The translations under genes and the position numbers were made by a program. Source: Methylomonas methanica MC09 (GTDB lineage Bacteria; Pseudomonadota; Gammaproteobacteria; Methylococcales; Methylomonadaceae). Taken from it: DNA of 64,000 nucleotides. The stretch is taken from assembly GCF_000214665.1 (NCBI RefSeq), contig NC_015572.1:3906001-3970000 (forward strand), in the 5' to 3' direction. Of the stretch, positions 17,302-27,200 are shown piece after piece; position 1 is the first letter of the stretch; each line of letters begins with the position of its first letter. The notes beneath the pieces were generated by a model that was not told where the DNA came from, made no database searches, and was given only the letters and a program-made list of their open reading frames with translations.

Positions 17302-18984
17302 ATGCTGCTATTTTTATGGCGCTCATCCTGGATCACGATTAGCGGCGTGTTACTGACCGGGTTACTCAGTGGTTTTAGCAACGCGGCATTAATTGCGTTC
17401 ATCAACACCAGCCTGGCCGGCGGGCTGAATATGCGCGGCGCCCCCTGGTGGTTTGCCGGGCTGGCGCTTACCGTCTTGCTTAGCCGGTTCGCCTCGCATT
17501 ATTTGCTTAACCGCTTTAGCACCCAACTGGTTAGCGATTTGCGGCAGCACATTAGCAGGCTAATCCTGAAAGCCCCCTACCCCGATTTGCAGAAAATCGG
17601 AAAATCGGTATTACTGGGACACTTAACGGAAGATGTCGGCGCCATTGCAAACGCCAGCGAGCTTTTTCCCATACTCTGCATCAACATCGCAATCGTGACT
17701 GGCTGCATGGCCTATTTAAGCTGGCTGTCCTGGCAGCTGGCCGCCGTGCTGGCCTCCGTGATCCTGTTCGGCGTGACGACATTCAATCTCTGTAAAAACA
17801 TCCCGCTACGGTCGGTCAGAAAAGCGCGCGACGAATACGACGTGCTAAGTAGAGGATTTAGCGCCTTAACCGAAGGCGTTCGCGAACTCAAACTGCACCA
17901 CCACCGTAGCGAAAGATTTCTTGCCAAATCCCTTGCCGGCAGCGCGGAAGCCTACCGCCGACACTCCTTCCGCGCCACTGTTGGCTACTTATGCATAAAC
18001 CAATGGATACAGCTACTCTATTACTTGACTATCGGGGCAATCCTGTATGTATTTCCCCTCTGGCGGACGCTTAGCCAGGAGATTGTCAGCGGTTATGTCC
18101 TGGTCTTTTTATTCATGATGTCGCCGTTAACCCTCGTCACCAACAGCTTGCCCATCTTCAGCCGAGCCAAGGTGTCGTTAAACAAGGTCCTGCATTTAGA
18201 CGACGCGCTTGTCGCGCAAAACCCCGCGGCGCAATCGGCCGATATGCCGATACCTCCCGGTTTCAACACACTATCGCTATCCGGCCTCACCCATCAATTT
18301 CATCGGGAAAAGGAAAACCGCAGCTTTATGCTGGGCCCCATCGATTTGGCGTTCCGCCCGGGCGAGCTGGTATTTCTGGTCGGCGGTAACGGTAGCGGCA
18401 AAACCACCTTGGCGATGCTGCTGATAGGTCTTTACCATCCCGAACAAGGCGTCATTCGCTGGAACGGCGACATTATCGATTCCAGCAACCGTAACGCCTA
18501 TATGCAAAATTTTTCGGTCATTTTTTCGGACTTTTATCTGTTCGACGAACTATATGGCCTCGACATCGAACGACACCGCGCCGCGTTGGACGATTATTTA
18601 CACCGCCTGCATCTGCATCACAAAGTCGCAATCGTCGACGGCCGTTTTTCATCGATAAACCTGTCTCAAGGCCAGCGCAAACGCCTGGCTCTGCTGGTGG
18701 CTTATCTGGAGGACAGGCCGTTCTATGTATTCGACGAATGGGCGGCCGATCAAGACCCGGAGTTCAAGCATGTGTTCTATACCGAACTTTTGCCGGCATT
18801 GAAGGCACAAGGCAAAACGGTGCTGGCCATCACTCACGACGACAAGTATTTTTATCTGGCCGACCGTTGTATCAAGCTGGCTGAAGGGCGAATCACCGCC
18901 ATTGAATACCCCCAAGCACATCCGCAACCAACCGCCGATCGAATTAAGGCGAGAACCATCGATACGGAAACCACCTCTATTTGA
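17302..18984 (+). CDS. Cyclic-peptide export ABC transporter (PvdE/SyrD type)
   Basis: This is a fused permease-ATPase half transporter of about 560 residues. The N-terminal membrane domain has about six helices (residues 5-300); the C-terminal ATPase has Walker A GGNGSGKTT, signature LSQGQRKRLAL and Walker B FYVFDEWAADQDP. In pyoverdine and syringomycin systems this family moves the peptide, or its acylated precursor, across the inner membrane. The ATG at 17302 is preferred over a TTG at 17266 because ACGGAG lies just before it. The acylase gene follows 15 bp later, implying an operon with coupled export and maturation. Confidence 0.92.
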   Translation: MLLFLWRSSWITISGVLLTGLLSGFSNAALIAFINTSLAGGLNMRGAPWWFAGLALTVLLSRFASHYLLNRFSTQLVSDLRQHISRLILKAPYPDLQKIGKSVLLGHLTEDVGAIANASELFPILCINIAIVTGCMAYLSWLSWQLAAVLASVILFGVTTFNLCKNIPLRSVRKARDEYDVLSRGFSALTEGVRELKLHHHRSERFLAKSLAGSAEAYRRHSFRATVGYLCINQWIQLLYYLTIGAILYVFPLWRTLSQEIVSGYVLVFLFMMSPLTLVTNSLPIFSRAKVSLNKVLHLDDALVAQNPAAQSADMPIPPGFNTLSLSGLTHQFHREKENRSFMLGPIDLAFRPGELVFLVGGNGSGKTTLAMLLIGLYHPEQGVIRWNGDIIDSSNRNAYMQNFSVIFSDFYLFDELYGLDIERHRAALDDYLHRLHLHHKVAIVDGRFSSINLSQGQRKRLALLVAYLEDRPFYVFDEWAADQDPEFKHVFYTELLPALKAQGKTVLAITHDDKYFYLADRCIKLAEGRITAIEYPQAHPQPTADRIKARTIDTETTSI

Positions 18985-18999
18985 CGATGAGCATCAACA

Positions 19000-21384
19000 A
19001 TGACTGACACGAAAAAAACGTGGCGAATCCTGGTTCTTATAGCCGCCGGGGCGTTAATTTCCACGGCCGGCGCCGGCTATTGGTGGCTGTCCCAGTCATT
19101 GCCTGTTTTGGATGGCGAGTTCGCGCTGGCCGGACTTTCCGCGCCGGCAGACATTGACACCGATAGCCATGGCATTCCGTCGATCAAAGCCGCCAGCCGA
19201 ATCGATGCGGCTCGGGTATTGGGCTACGTCACCGCCCGCGACCGCCTGTTTCAAATGGATTTGATGCGGCGAAAAAACGCCGGGCGTCTGGCGGAAATTT
19301 TCGGCGAGATGGCTCTGCCCAGCGACATCCGCGCCCGCACTTACGGTTTCAACGTCACAGCCAAAACCATTCTGCCTAAACTGCCGCCGCAGCACCGTTT
19401 GTATTTGCAGGCCTATGCCGAAGGTATAAACAGCTATCTTCAACAAAACGCGGCGCTGCCGTTCGAATTTAACGTGCTCGGTTATCAACCCGAGCCATGG
19501 CGACCCGAAGACAGTTTGTTGGTGGTGTTGGGTATGTTCGAAAATCTGACTGCCTGGGCCGAACGCGGCGAACGGATGCTCAGCGTCATGGAGCGCACGC
19601 TGCCCGCCGATGTTGCGGCCTTTCTTACCCCGGATAGCGACCGTTTTACCGACGAACTAATGAAACGCACGCCATCGTTAAGACCGCCGCAACCGTTGCC
19701 GGCACGCGCCATGCAGACCTTATTGGCCAATCGCTCCGCCGGTACGGTTGCGCTGGCGGCCGCCTCGCCGGACGAAAGGCTGGCGGGCTCGAACGCCTGG
19801 GCGGTAAACGGTAGTAAAACGGCTGACGGTAGAGCGATTCTGGCCAACGACATGCATCTGGGCATTAGCGTTCCTAACATTTGGTACCGCGTCGAACTGC
19901 ACTATCCTAAAGTCAAGGCTGCGGGAGTCAATTTACCGGGCACGCCTTTTCTAATTGCCGGCAGTAATCAGCATGTGGCCTGGGGCATGACCAATCTGGC
20001 CGGCGACTTCCTGGATTTGGTTAAACTGGAGATCAACCCGGAGAACCCCGGACAATATCGGCTTGGCAATGAGTGGCGGGATTTCGAGCAACGCCGTGAA
20101 GTAATTGATGTCAAGGGCGGCGATCCCACATCGTTGACGGTTAGAGAAACACTCTGGGGGCCGGTGGCGCAACAAACCATCTTGGAGGTACCGGTTGCCA
20201 TTCATTGGGTCGCGCTGGATGCCGACGCGGTCAATATCGACATTGTGGACTTGGAACAGAGCGAAACGCTGGCGGAATCTCTGGCTATTGCCAATCGGTC
20301 CGGCGGGCCGCAATTGAATGTCATGTTAGCCGACGAGCACGGGCATATCGCCTGGACCCTGACCGGAAAAATTCCGCGCCGGTTCGGCGGCGACGGCTTG
20401 GTTAGCCGCTCGTGGGCGGACGGCAAAACCGGCTGGCACAACTATGTGAAGCCGGATGAATTGCCTAGGATTATCGACCCTCCGGATGGCTTTTTAGTCT
20501 CGGCCAACGAACGGCGTTTTGCCGCCGATTTTCCTTACGTGGTAGGCCATCAGTTTGTCAACGGTTATCGCGCTTACCGGATTAATCAGCGTCTTGAGCA
20601 ATTTAATTTTGCGGCCGAATGGTCGCTCTTCAACTTGCAACAAGACACCGAAACCGAGTTTTACGGCTATTACCAGCAGTTGGCCTTGCAAGTGCTGACA
20701 CCCGAAGCGCTGGCGCGGCAACCGGCGTTGGCCGAGTTGCGCGATTACTTAATGAGCTGGAACGGGAGAGCCGATACCGCGAGCCTGGGGCTGCCGGTCT
20801 TGATCGAGTTTCGCAAACAATTGATCGATGCGGTGTTCTCGCCGTTTTTAACCGCGTGCAAACAAGCCGACGAAAAATTTGTATACGCCTGGAACTACGT
20901 CGATACGCCCTTACAGACCTTGTTGAATGAAAAGCCCGCAAACTTATTGCCCGACTCGAATTATAAAAACTGGGACCCATTCATCCTCGCGCAATTAACT
21001 GCCAGTGTCGAAACGGTTTTGTCGCGCCATCCGAACACCGCACTCGCCGAGCTGACCTGGGGAAAAGAAAACGTGGTCGGCCATGCGCATCCCTTTTCCA
21101 AAGCACTTTCGCAACTGTCTTTAGTGCTGGATATGCCGCATCAAGCGCTAGCCGGTTGCGGCGGTTACTGTGTGCGGGCGACGGGTACCGATTTCGGCGC
21201 CAGCGAGCGCTTGGTTGTGTCGCCGAACCATCTTCAAGACGGTATTTTGCATATGCCCGGCGGGCAGTCCGGTCACCCATTATCCGAGTTTTACCGGGAC
21301 CAGCAGCCGTTCTGGCTGGCTGGATTACCTCTGCCTTTGCTTGCGGACCACTCGGAACATACACTCCGGCTGATCCCTCAATAA
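19000..21384 (+). CDS. Penicillin-acylase-family Ntn hydrolase (PvdQ-like maturation enzyme)
   Basis: This 794-residue precursor has an N-terminal hydrophobic export segment (about residues 8-30), an alpha chain (with LGYVTARDRLFQMDLMRR), a spacer, and the Ntn nucleophile serine in LAGSNAWAVNGSKT (about 265-278). Autocleavage before that Ser yields the beta chain. The family removes acyl groups from amides. In pyoverdine-type pathways the homologue PvdQ strips the fatty-acyl chain of the precursor in the periplasm, and the adjacent PvdE-type exporter supports the same role here (inference). Acyl-homoserine lactone degradation is an alternative activity of the family. The gene lies in the exporter operon and is followed by fecR on the same strand. 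Confidence 0.9.
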   Translation: MTDTKKTWRILVLIAAGALISTAGAGYWWLSQSLPVLDGEFALAGLSAPADIDTDSHGIPSIKAASRIDAARVLGYVTARDRLFQMDLMRRKNAGRLAEIFGEMALPSDIRARTYGFNVTAKTILPKLPPQHRLYLQAYAEGINSYLQQNAALPFEFNVLGYQPEPWRPEDSLLVVLGMFENLTAWAERGERMLSVMERTLPADVAAFLTPDSDRFTDELMKRTPSLRPPQPLPARAMQTLLANRSAGTVALAAASPDERLAGSNAWAVNGSKTADGRAILANDMHLGISVPNIWYRVELHYPKVKAAGVNLPGTPFLIAGSNQHVAWGMTNLAGDFLDLVKLEINPENPGQYRLGNEWRDFEQRREVIDVKGGDPTSLTVRETLWGPVAQQTILEVPVAIHWVALDADAVNIDIVDLEQSETLAESLAIANRSGGPQLNVMLADEHGHIAWTLTGKIPRRFGGDGLVSRSWADGKTGWHNYVKPDELPRIIDPPDGFLVSANERRFAADFPYVVGHQFVNGYRAYRINQRLEQFNFAAEWSLFNLQQDTETEFYGYYQQLALQVLTPEALARQPALAELRDYLMSWNGRADTASLGLPVLIEFRKQLIDAVFSPFLTACKQADEKFVYAWNYVDTPLQTLLNEKPANLLPDSNYKNWDPFILAQLTASVETVLSRHPNTALAELTWGKENVVGHAHPFSKALSQLSLVLDMPHQALAGCGGYCVRATGTDFGASERLVVSPNHLQDGILHMPGGQSGHPLSEFYRDQQPFWLAGLPLPLLADHSEHTLRLIPQ

Positions 21385-21455
21385 ATAATTAATTACTGAT
21401 AGCGCTTTTCGATAAAATACCCGGAACAATGCTATTACGGACCCAGTGAACTATT

Positions 21456-22409
21456 TTGGAATCCAATCTTAACGACAGCATAGACGAACAAGCCGTGGCG
21501 TGGTTTATTCGTTTACGCGCGGACAGCGTGAGCCAACAGGATAAAATATCATTTAACCTGTGGCTGGAGAAAGCCGCCGAACACCGTAGCGCGTTCTATG
21601 AAATCTGCGTGATGTGGGGCGATGAAACGCTATTGCAAAGCCTTACCGACAGCGCGAAAAAACACGGCATCGCCCCGAGACCGGAAAAAAAAACCTTCAT
21701 TAAGCCGCGCAGTGTATTGGCTATAGCCGCCTGTTTATTACTGGCCATTTCGCTTTCCGGACAGATTTGGCTACTGATGAAAGCGGATTACACCTCCGCG
21801 CGGGGAGAACGCAAAACCGTGCAACTGTCGGACGGCTCCACAGCCATACTGAATACCGACAGCGCCGTGGCTATAAAAATGGAAGACGGTCAACGCTTGG
21901 TGGAATTACTGAGAGGCGAAGTTTTTTTCGATGTCGCTCCCGATGCGGACCGGCCTTTTGTGGTCAAAGCGAATCACTCGACCACCCGTGTATTGGGTAC
22001 GCGTTTTTTCGTGCACTGCAAAAACGATAGCGATGAAATCAAGGTGCTTTCCGGACGCGTCGAAGTCTCTGAAGCCAGACGTTGGAAAAATCCGCTGGTG
22101 TTGCACGATCAGGAAGCAGTAGCGGTTTACGGCACGGCAATAGGCCAACCGCAAGCATTGGACTCTGCCCTGTCGACCTCCTGGATCAGCGGATTTTTGG
22201 CGTATCAAAACGAAACCTTGGAAACCGTCGTCAATCAGATTAATCGATACGGTGCCGGCATGGTGTTTTTCAGGGACGACAAGTTACGTAACTTAAGAAT
22301 CAATGGTCGTCTTAGTATCAGGGATTCGCGCGATATGCTGAACGTCTTGCAAAAAACCATGAACTTAAAAATCACCTATCTGACCGATTGGCTGATCATT
22401 GTCGGCTAG
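21456..22409 (+). CDS. FecR-family sigma regulator (copy 1)
   Basis: This is a 317-residue inner-membrane anti-sigma factor and activator. The N-terminal cytoplasmic DUF4880-like part (EQAVAWFIRLRA, FNLWLEKAAEHRSAFYE) binds FecI; one membrane helix spans about residues 86-108; the periplasmic FecR domain (VQLSDGSTAILNTDSAV, LLRGEVFFDVAPDADRPFVV, VLGTRFFV) and a C-terminal STN-like segment contact the receptor. The start is a TTG at 21456 with a poor ribosome-binding site, the only start giving a full N-terminus. It sits downstream of the acylase and may be the partner of the sigma factor at 15924 or of the one at 23471. Confidence 0.9.
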   Translation: MESNLNDSIDEQAVAWFIRLRADSVSQQDKISFNLWLEKAAEHRSAFYEICVMWGDETLLQSLTDSAKKHGIAPRPEKKTFIKPRSVLAIAACLLLAISLSGQIWLLMKADYTSARGERKTVQLSDGSTAILNTDSAVAIKMEDGQRLVELLRGEVFFDVAPDADRPFVVKANHSTTRVLGTRFFVHCKNDSDEIKVLSGRVEVSEARRWKNPLVLHDQEAVAVYGTAIGQPQALDSALSTSWISGFLAYQNETLETVVNQINRYGAGMVFFRDDKLRNLRINGRLSIRDSRDMLNVLQKTMNLKITYLTDWLIIVG

Positions 22410-22473
22410 CGGATACGCTGACTTCGTTCTCTGGTTAGTGGTTAAGAGCGTATCCCCCTGCCGGGTTCCAAAC

Positions 22474-22495
22474 GATTGAAACCCGGGTTTCAATC
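22474..22495. repeat. Perfect 22-bp palindrome between convergent fecR genes
   Basis: The palindrome is centred on CCCGGG, with arms reading GATTGAAACCC and its exact complement. It lies between the converging ends of the two fecR genes, with no T-run on either side. It may be a bidirectional terminator or a protein-binding site. Confidence 0.6.
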
Positions 22496-22511
22496 CTCCC
22501 AAAGCGGCGAG

Positions 22512-23474
22512 TTAGCGCCTCGCCAACAAGACGACAGTCTGTTTTTTACGCACGGCGCGCACCGGCAACATGGTTTCCAATGCCCGCAAAAAGGGTTGCA
22601 AATCCGCGATCTCGAAACTGCCGCTTAGGGTTTGCCGCGCCAGTGCCGGGTCGGCGAATACGAAGCGGACCGGGTGATGGCGTTCCAGTTCCGCGACAAC
22701 TTCCGCCAGTGGCGTATGGTCGAACACCAGCCGACCGTCCGCCCAGCTGGCCTCGCGTTCCGAATCGCTGGTTTCAATCGCCTGCAATTGCCTGCTGCTG
22801 TCCAGTTGCCGGCTATGGCCGGCGGTTAAGGACTGTCCCAGCCAGTCATGCTCCGGCTTCAAGGATACCTCGCCTTCCAGCACCGCAACCCGCACGGCGT
22901 CCGCGCGGGCGCGCACGGTAAAGCGGGTGCCTATGTCGCGAATTTGCAGGCCGTCGGCTTGTACGGTAAATGGCCGCAGCGTTTCATGCGCCACGTTGAA
23001 CAGTGCCTCGCCTTCCAACAAGTTTATGCTCCGTCGGCACCAACTCAGTTTTACGGATAAGCGGCTGACGGCATTCAATTCAATCGACGAACCGTCCGCC
23101 AACCGGATCGATTGCCGTTGCCCCACGTCGGTAGCATAACCGACCGGCTCGACACGGTAGTCCAGCCACCATCCGGCACCAAGCAACGCCGCCAGTAACA
23201 CGCTCAAAGCGGCTCTGACGCTGGCCTTTTGCGGCCCGGCTTGTCGCGCCGCCCGTACCTCGGCCAGCCCGCCGCTTTTTAACGGATCGAGATTACCCCA
23301 CAACCTTTCCGCTTCGGCGTAGGCCAAGGGATGCGTGGCGTGCCGCTCCAGCCAATGTTGAAACTCGGCCCGTTTGGCGGCGTCGCAATCCTGGCTTTGC
23401 AAGGCCACGAACCAGGTGACGGCCTGTTTGAAACTGCGCGAACTGAAACGGGCTTGCCGGGCATTCGCACTCAT
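22512..23474 (-). CDS. FecR-family sigma regulator (copy 2)
   Basis: This second FecR protein has about 320 residues from MSANARQARF. The N-terminal DUF4880-like part is FKQAVTWFVALQS and FQHWLERHATHPLAYAEAERLW; one membrane helix is ALSVLLAALLGAGWWLDY; the periplasmic FecR domain has IRLADGSSIELNAVSRLSV, LLEGEALFNV and IRDIGTRFTV; and there is a C-terminal STN-like domain. The ATG at 23474 overlaps the stop of the upstream sigma gene as ATGA, so the two are translationally coupled. A longer reading frame upstream is overlap with the sigma gene. No TonB receptor adjoins this pair. Confidence 0.9.
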   Translation of the reverse strand: MSANARQARFSSRSFKQAVTWFVALQSQDCDAAKRAEFQHWLERHATHPLAYAEAERLWGNLDPLKSGGLAEVRAARQAGPQKASVRAALSVLLAALLGAGWWLDYRVEPVGYATDVGQRQSIRLADGSSIELNAVSRLSVKLSWCRRSINLLEGEALFNVAHETLRPFTVQADGLQIRDIGTRFTVRARADAVRVAVLEGEVSLKPEHDWLGQSLTAGHSRQLDSSRQLQAIETSDSEREASWADGRLVFDHTPLAEVVAELERHHPVRFVFADPALARQTLSGSFEIADLQPFLRALETMLPVRAVRKKQTVVLLARR

Positions 23475-23983
23475 ACCGCCGATTCCAGCCGGCGATGGCA
23501 ATGCAGCATGGCTTTCACTAAATGTCGTTGCACGGTTTTTTCGGAAATTCCGAGTTGCCTTGCGATGTCCGCATAACTCATTTCGTCGATTTTGCGCAAC
23601 AGAAATACATGCCGGCATTGAGTCGGCAACGCGGCAATCGCATCCAGCAGCATCTCGCATTGTTGCCGCAAGATAATCCAGGCTTCCGGCTGCACCTTAG
23701 GGCATTCCAAACTTTCGTCCAACTCGCATTTCCGACTGCCGCTGCGTTGATCGTAACGTAAAAAATCGATCGCCAGCCGCTCGGCGGTTTTAAACAGATA
23801 GCCGGTTAAGTTATCGGCATGCGCCAAGTTCTCCTGGCGTAACAGCCGCAAATAGGTTTCCTGACTTAAATCCTGAGCGGTATCCGGACAACGCACTCTT
23901 TGCAGCAGGTAACGAATAATGTCTTCGCGATGATCGCGAAACAATAAAGCGACTTGTGAATGATCGATGACGGCGGGTGGCAT
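23471..23983 (-). CDS. ECF RNA polymerase sigma factor, FecI type (copy 2)
   Basis: This factor of about 170 residues starts at MPPAVIDHSQVALLF. Region 2 has AQDLSQETYLRLLRQ and YLFKTAERLAIDFLRYD; region 4 has LPTQCRHVFLLRKIDEMSYADIARQLGISEKTVQRHLVKAM. Its start at 23983 follows CGGGG nine bases upstream; 54 in-frame codons before it show no similarity. It forms an operon with the coupled fecR gene and is transcribed away from the large gene at 24243. Confidence 0.9.
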   Translation of the reverse strand: MPPAVIDHSQVALLFRDHREDIIRYLLQRVRCPDTAQDLSQETYLRLLRQENLAHADNLTGYLFKTAERLAIDFLRYDQRSGSRKCELDESLECPKVQPEAWIILRQQCEMLLDAIAALPTQCRHVFLLRKIDEMSYADIARQLGISEKTVQRHLVKAMLHCHRRLESAV

Positions 23984-24242
23984 TGAACTAAACCCCGAGC
24001 CAAATTCGGCGTATAAATCTCTAAGCGTAAGCAAATCGGAGACCACAGAAACAAACTCCAGCCATAGCAGATACTTACGGCAACACCACCTTGTCCGGCC
24101 GTCCTGAAAAGTAGGCCATATCACATAGCAAACGAGACTTTTCACACACCCACCAACACGTCATCAGGTCAACGAGGCCTGCCGGAACCGATAAGATTGC
24201 TATATTATGCAGCCATAAACTAAGCAACTATGGGAGGGTATT

Positions 24243-27200
24243 ATGGATATGTTACGGGCGCTGGGTCTCGGATCCGCCGATCAGGACCAGCAAGGTATCA
24301 AGCAGCAACTGCATCTTTATATCAATTTAAAGCTGGCCTCCTGCGGGCAGCCGATCTGCAACGATGCCGAGTCCGCTGCTTTCATGGATACCGCCCAGGA
24401 CTTGTTGAACAGCTATCTGGAAAAAAACCGCCAGTTGGCCGGTTCTTCGCTCTACCCCGCCGATCGCCGTATCCAGAATTTCCTGGACCGCTATCTGGCC
24501 GATTTAAACCTGGATAAAACGCCGACCTTACCCACCATGACCTTTGAATTGGACCGGCACGGCGTAGCCCGCGAGCTGTCGCTACCGCTGGGCGCCGATG
24601 AATTCAAATCGGAAATCGTCTCCAGTTACCGGGTAAAGCAAGGCGTATTGCACAATCCCGCCAGCGACCGCCGCACCACCGAAGGCTCGTTTCATATCGC
24701 GGAAGGCGGGCTACCGGTACCCGGCGACAAGAAGCAAGTGCCAAAATTAACGTTCGCCCGCATGCTGGAACAGGCACTTAAGCCGCCGGCGGACATGATG
24801 ATAGTGCCGTTTACCGCCAACCAGCCCCAACCGGCCCGGATGTTCGCCTCGTTGTTGTTACGCCCGGTAATTTGCCCGGAAATTCCCGGTATGGAAGCGG
24901 AAAAATCCATGGAAATCCGCTTTTTCGCGCCCGGTAACTTGGTCAGCAACCTGGATTTCGTGGAAAGTATTTTCGGCAACGGCGGTAACCCGGCCTTGCC
25001 CGAATGCGATGCTGCTCTGGATATCGAACATTGGAGCGGCCACAGCGGCTGCGTGATTTTGGCGCCGCATTTGACCAAACTCACCAAAAAGGAAGTCGGC
25101 CTGCCGCATTGGGACCAGGCCAGCGAACGGCAGCGCGCCGACGGCATGTGCTGGGAACAGGAAGACGAACTCTACAACAACGGTCAGGCATTCAAACTCT
25201 GCGCCCGAGACACCTCCGGCGTGATCGTCACGCTGCTGGCCGATAATTATTACGGTTACTGCAAAAAAGAAGTCAAGACCCAAATCAGTTACGCCGCCAA
25301 TTTATTCGGTTCCGCCGAGGAAGAACATGCCGGCGGCGCGCTGGCTTTCCGGCGCTTCAACCACGGCGACGAATTCGGGGTCGGCAGCCTGACCCGCGAG
25401 CCCGGTTACGATTTCGACGAGATGGCTTACCACTACGGCGCCATCATGACCGTGCAACCGGAAGGCTATGCGATCGACAATCAGTTTCCCGACGTGGTTT
25501 ACGTGCCGCAGGATTTGCGGATGAATCTGAATACCCAGAAAATCACCTGGGTCAAGAACGGCAAAAGCCACGCCATTCGACTGCAGCCGGGCAAAATTTA
25601 TATCCAACCCAACGGCTACAAAATCGAAATGTGCAAACACCCCGGTGCCCCTTCCTGGCGCTTGGTCGGCACCGTGGCGGAAGGCACTTTTTGCCATAAA
25701 CCCTGTACGGTGTCCGGCGGCGGCAAATCGGAGATTTCCAAATCCATCGAAGACGCCGTGATTTACGGGCCGCTGTTTGTCGACGATATCCAGCGCGATC
25801 TGGACCGGGTACAGGCCATTTTCGACAAGGATTATACCGGCCGCTTCATGCCCGGTTTCGAACATGAAGACCACGATCCCACCCGTGCCATCCTCAGCGA
25901 CGAGCGCAGCCTGGGTTCCGTGATCAAATTACTCACGCCGTCCCCGCACCACACTGCGGATTTCAACGCCTGGCTCAAATCCATCCCGCCCAGCATCATG
26001 GCCCTGGTGTTTTTGATCAAACGCTTTTACCGCAGCGAATGGGGCGATAATTGGCGCGACCATTTATCCGTCGACATTATCGACGGCGCCCCCGGCCACG
26101 AATTGAAACTGGATCACCGCAAGATCGTCGCCACTTATCTTCGCGTGGGTTTCGATCTGGAAGGCGGCTGGCGCACCTTTAAAGTACGCCAGGACTATCT
26201 GGCTTGCGAAAAGGTACAGATGGAAGACGACATCAGCGCTTCGGTGGTAGTACCGGTAGCGGCAATACGCCCGTGGCTGGCTCAGGATACGCGCGAACAT
26301 AGCGTAAAACTGATCAGCAACTGCGAATACCGGCTGTTCCAACGTCCCGATGACGCCATCATCCCCGGCTACGACAAGCAAACCGAGCTGAATATGTCCG
26401 CCCCCGGCAATTTCATGGCCAATTTCGAACCGCTGGATCACGACAAACTGGCCGAGGTGGTGGAAGACGTACAGACCTTTTCCAAGTTCACCCCGCCCAT
26501 GCATGATTTGCTGAACAAGGCCTACCAACAAAAACCGTCTTACGTGGTGTCGTCGGCGCATCCGCGTCTGGTAAACGGCAAACCTTCCAAAAATCCGCGC
26601 TATTTGGAAACCCGGGTCGACTTGGTCAAACCGCTGCGCAAATACGTGGCGGAAATCGGCGCCCGCTTGCACCGCAAAATCCCCTTGCATCAACCGCTTT
26701 GCCACCCGGTGGATGCGGTACTGACCGGCCGCCGCAACAATCCGCCCGACGGCAAAATCAGGGCCTTGGCGGTGTATAACCCCATCCATTACCAGGACTT
26801 GCCGGAATTGTTCATGGACTTTGTCTGCTCGCTGACAGGCAAATCGCCGTCCACTACCGGCGCCGGCAGCGAGGGCGCCCTGACCAAGGGGCCATTTAAC
26901 GCCTTGCGGCCAACCGCCGACCTGAACAATGCACTGGTGTCGTTCATTCTGACCGGCTACCCCGGCTTTTCCAGCTCGGCCGGCTATATCGGCCCGGATA
27001 TTCGCGTGGATCACGATATCAGCCTACTGATTCCGGAAATCTGGTCGCGCTTATCCAAAGAAGAACGCCAGCCGGATTACTTGCTGAAACACGGCTACCT
27101 GGAACCGCTCAACGACTTCGAGCATAACGGTCGCATCGTGCTGGCCAGCCGCCTGGGCTACCGTATCACCAGCCATTTTGTGCACGGTTTGATGGGCAAA

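Noticed and set aside
26064..27014. A 316-codon minus-strand frame inside the large gene at 24243
   Set aside because: Antisense shadow of a continuous 1156-codon gene with a good start and ribosome-binding site.
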